Shown here: in pieces, positions 63,290 through 64,000 of the stretch | How the letters are laid out: each line of letters opens with the position of its first letter | How positions within the stretch are numbered: position 1 is the stretch's first letter | From: Phytoseiulus persimilis | Taxonomy: Eukaryota > Arthropoda > Arachnida > Mesostigmata > Phytoseiidae | Assembly (NCBI GenBank): GCA_037576195.1 | Contig: CM075102.1 | Span: 10,726,001-10,790,000 of the forward strand | Reading direction: 5' to 3' | Length of the DNA: 64,000 nucleotides | Notes under the pieces: model-generated | Seen by the model: only the letters and a program-made list of their open reading frames with translations | Told to the model about the DNA's origin: nothing | Database searches by the model: none | Made by a program: the position numbers and the translations under genes

Positions 63290-63586
63290 ATGCGCTGTCA
63301 ATCGATATTGACAATGAAAATCCGTTACACGTGGCAAACTGCACTCCAGTGACGTTCGTCTGCAGACTGACGGACAAACAGGGCTCAAACAAGACCGAGG
63401 TTTATTGGTCGTTCCGAGGAGAAAACGCAGCAAAACTTCCCGGAGTCAATACCTCGTTCGACGGCGACATCGCTCAACTTGACATACCTTGTCCCGAACG
63501 CAATTACACGGGAGTCTATCAGTGTTTGGCAGAGGAGAAGAACACTTCGATAATATACAAGAAGGAACTCAATTTCAACGTTTATG
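63290..63586 (+). CDS. Internal exon: complete Ig domain of a PDGF/VEGF-receptor-like (Pvr-like) receptor tyrosine kinase
   Basis: This exon encodes one extracellular Ig domain of about 99 residues. It is bounded by an acceptor after TGTTTTCAG (63281-63289) and a donor GTGAGT at 63587. It begins and ends in phase 1, the usual arrangement for exons that carry a whole Ig domain. Visible landmarks are the B-strand cysteine in VTFVCRL, the C-strand tryptophan in EVYWSF and the F-strand pattern in YTGVYQC. There are five N-glycosylation sequons (NCT, NKT, NTS, NYT, NTS), as expected of an extracellular protein. Two further cysteines, in VANCTP and LDIPCP, may form an extra disulfide. Joined to the preceding exon, the layout resembles Ig domain 2 of PDGFR/VEGFR receptors, where CR[VL]TD occurs in the B strand. 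In those receptors domains 2-3 bind the ligand. The kinase is outside the window, so orthology with Pvr is inferred. FGFR-like or other Ig adhesion receptors are less likely because of the linker motif. Confidence 0.88.
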
Positions 63587-64000
63587 GTGAGTACTCCTCC
63601 TTACCCCCTGCCTCCAATGCCGTAGATCAGGCTCAAAGGTGCGAAGTGCATTTTCGGATCTTCAGGACATTCCTCCGCCTGAAAAATCCAGGAACGACAT
63701 GTTGAGCGTTTTTCATTTGCAATCGCTTGGAATCAGGGTATATCGGGACAAGAACGCGATCCTGTACCGACCTGGCCGTGTTCACGAGGAAGAGTTCGCG
63801 ACTGTAGATTACATCAGGCGACCGAGTTACTTTCGCGGCTGAGACGAGGCTCGACGGAACGGCCACGAGAATTTGCTCCCTGGACTTCTTCAGCAGAACC
63901 CAATCTTCCTGAGGATGCGAGCTCGAAGATTGAAGCTCGAACCGGCACACTTCCACACGTGGGCACATCCACACAAGGTGTTAGGCCAATGTGGCGGAGG
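63587..64000 (+). other. Start of the next intron of the Pvr-like gene, running off the window
   Basis: It begins with the strong donor GTGAGTACT. No exon with an Ig pattern in a compatible phase is visible before the window ends, so the third Ig domain probably lies beyond 64000. A 113-codon minus-strand open frame (63633-63974) lies here. It has no recognised motif and no splice support. Confidence 0.6.

Noticed and set aside
62840-63433. 197- and 147-codon minus-strand frames across the Pvr-like exons
   Set aside because: They overlap a well-supported plus-strand Ig exon and its intron and have no motif of their own, so they are shadows.
1-64000. Transposons, virus-derived elements, CRISPR arrays, rRNA genes
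   Set aside because: No transposase, reverse transcriptase or capsid motif, long terminal repeat, regular spaced repeat or rRNA-like sequence was recognised on either strand.

Overview
The window looks like nuclear DNA from an invertebrate animal, most likely an arthropod. G+C is a little above half, CpG is not depleted, and the one clear gene is spliced. There is no bacterial-style gene packing, no rRNA or tRNA gene, no CRISPR array, and no recognisable transposon or virus-derived element. Both strands carry many open frames of 60-320 codons, but frames in this base composition stay open by chance and look protein-like in several registers at once. An open frame alone was therefore not accepted as a gene.

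The supported gene enters at the right edge and runs rightward. Exons at 62773-62897 and 63290-63586 join in frame through a phase-1 intron of 392 bp. They encode the end of one immunoglobulin (Ig) domain and then a complete Ig domain. The linker (VYFFADPTSL) and the domain after it match the second Ig domain of PDGF/VEGF-receptor-type tyrosine kinases (invertebrate Pvr). The rest of the receptor (further Ig domains, membrane segment, kinase) must lie beyond 64000. Its 5' part should lie to the left; 52041-52276 is a tentative first-Ig exon with a compatible splice phase.

Region by region: 1-17400 has no convincing gene, but holds a 24-bp direct repeat (3605-3650), a cluster of TGACG sites (5299-5326), a 321-codon open frame of doubtful meaning (4353-5318) and G tracts. 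17404-17802 holds a codon-biased minus-strand open frame. 17803-26600 is mostly featureless apart from an A+T-richer open frame at 22546-22800. 26600-32250 is rich in short triplet runs. 32700-34800 holds A+T-richer sequence and two related segments of about 90 bp. 34800-51900 has only weak candidates, such as a minus-strand frame starting in a strong Kozak context at 36104. 51900-53600 has the possible Ig exon, two C tracts and a possible small minus-strand gene. 53600-62770 is probably intronic or intergenic.

The simplest reading is the long 5' part (large introns, perhaps an upstream intergenic region) of a Pvr-like receptor gene. Everything outside the two right-hand exons is tentative.
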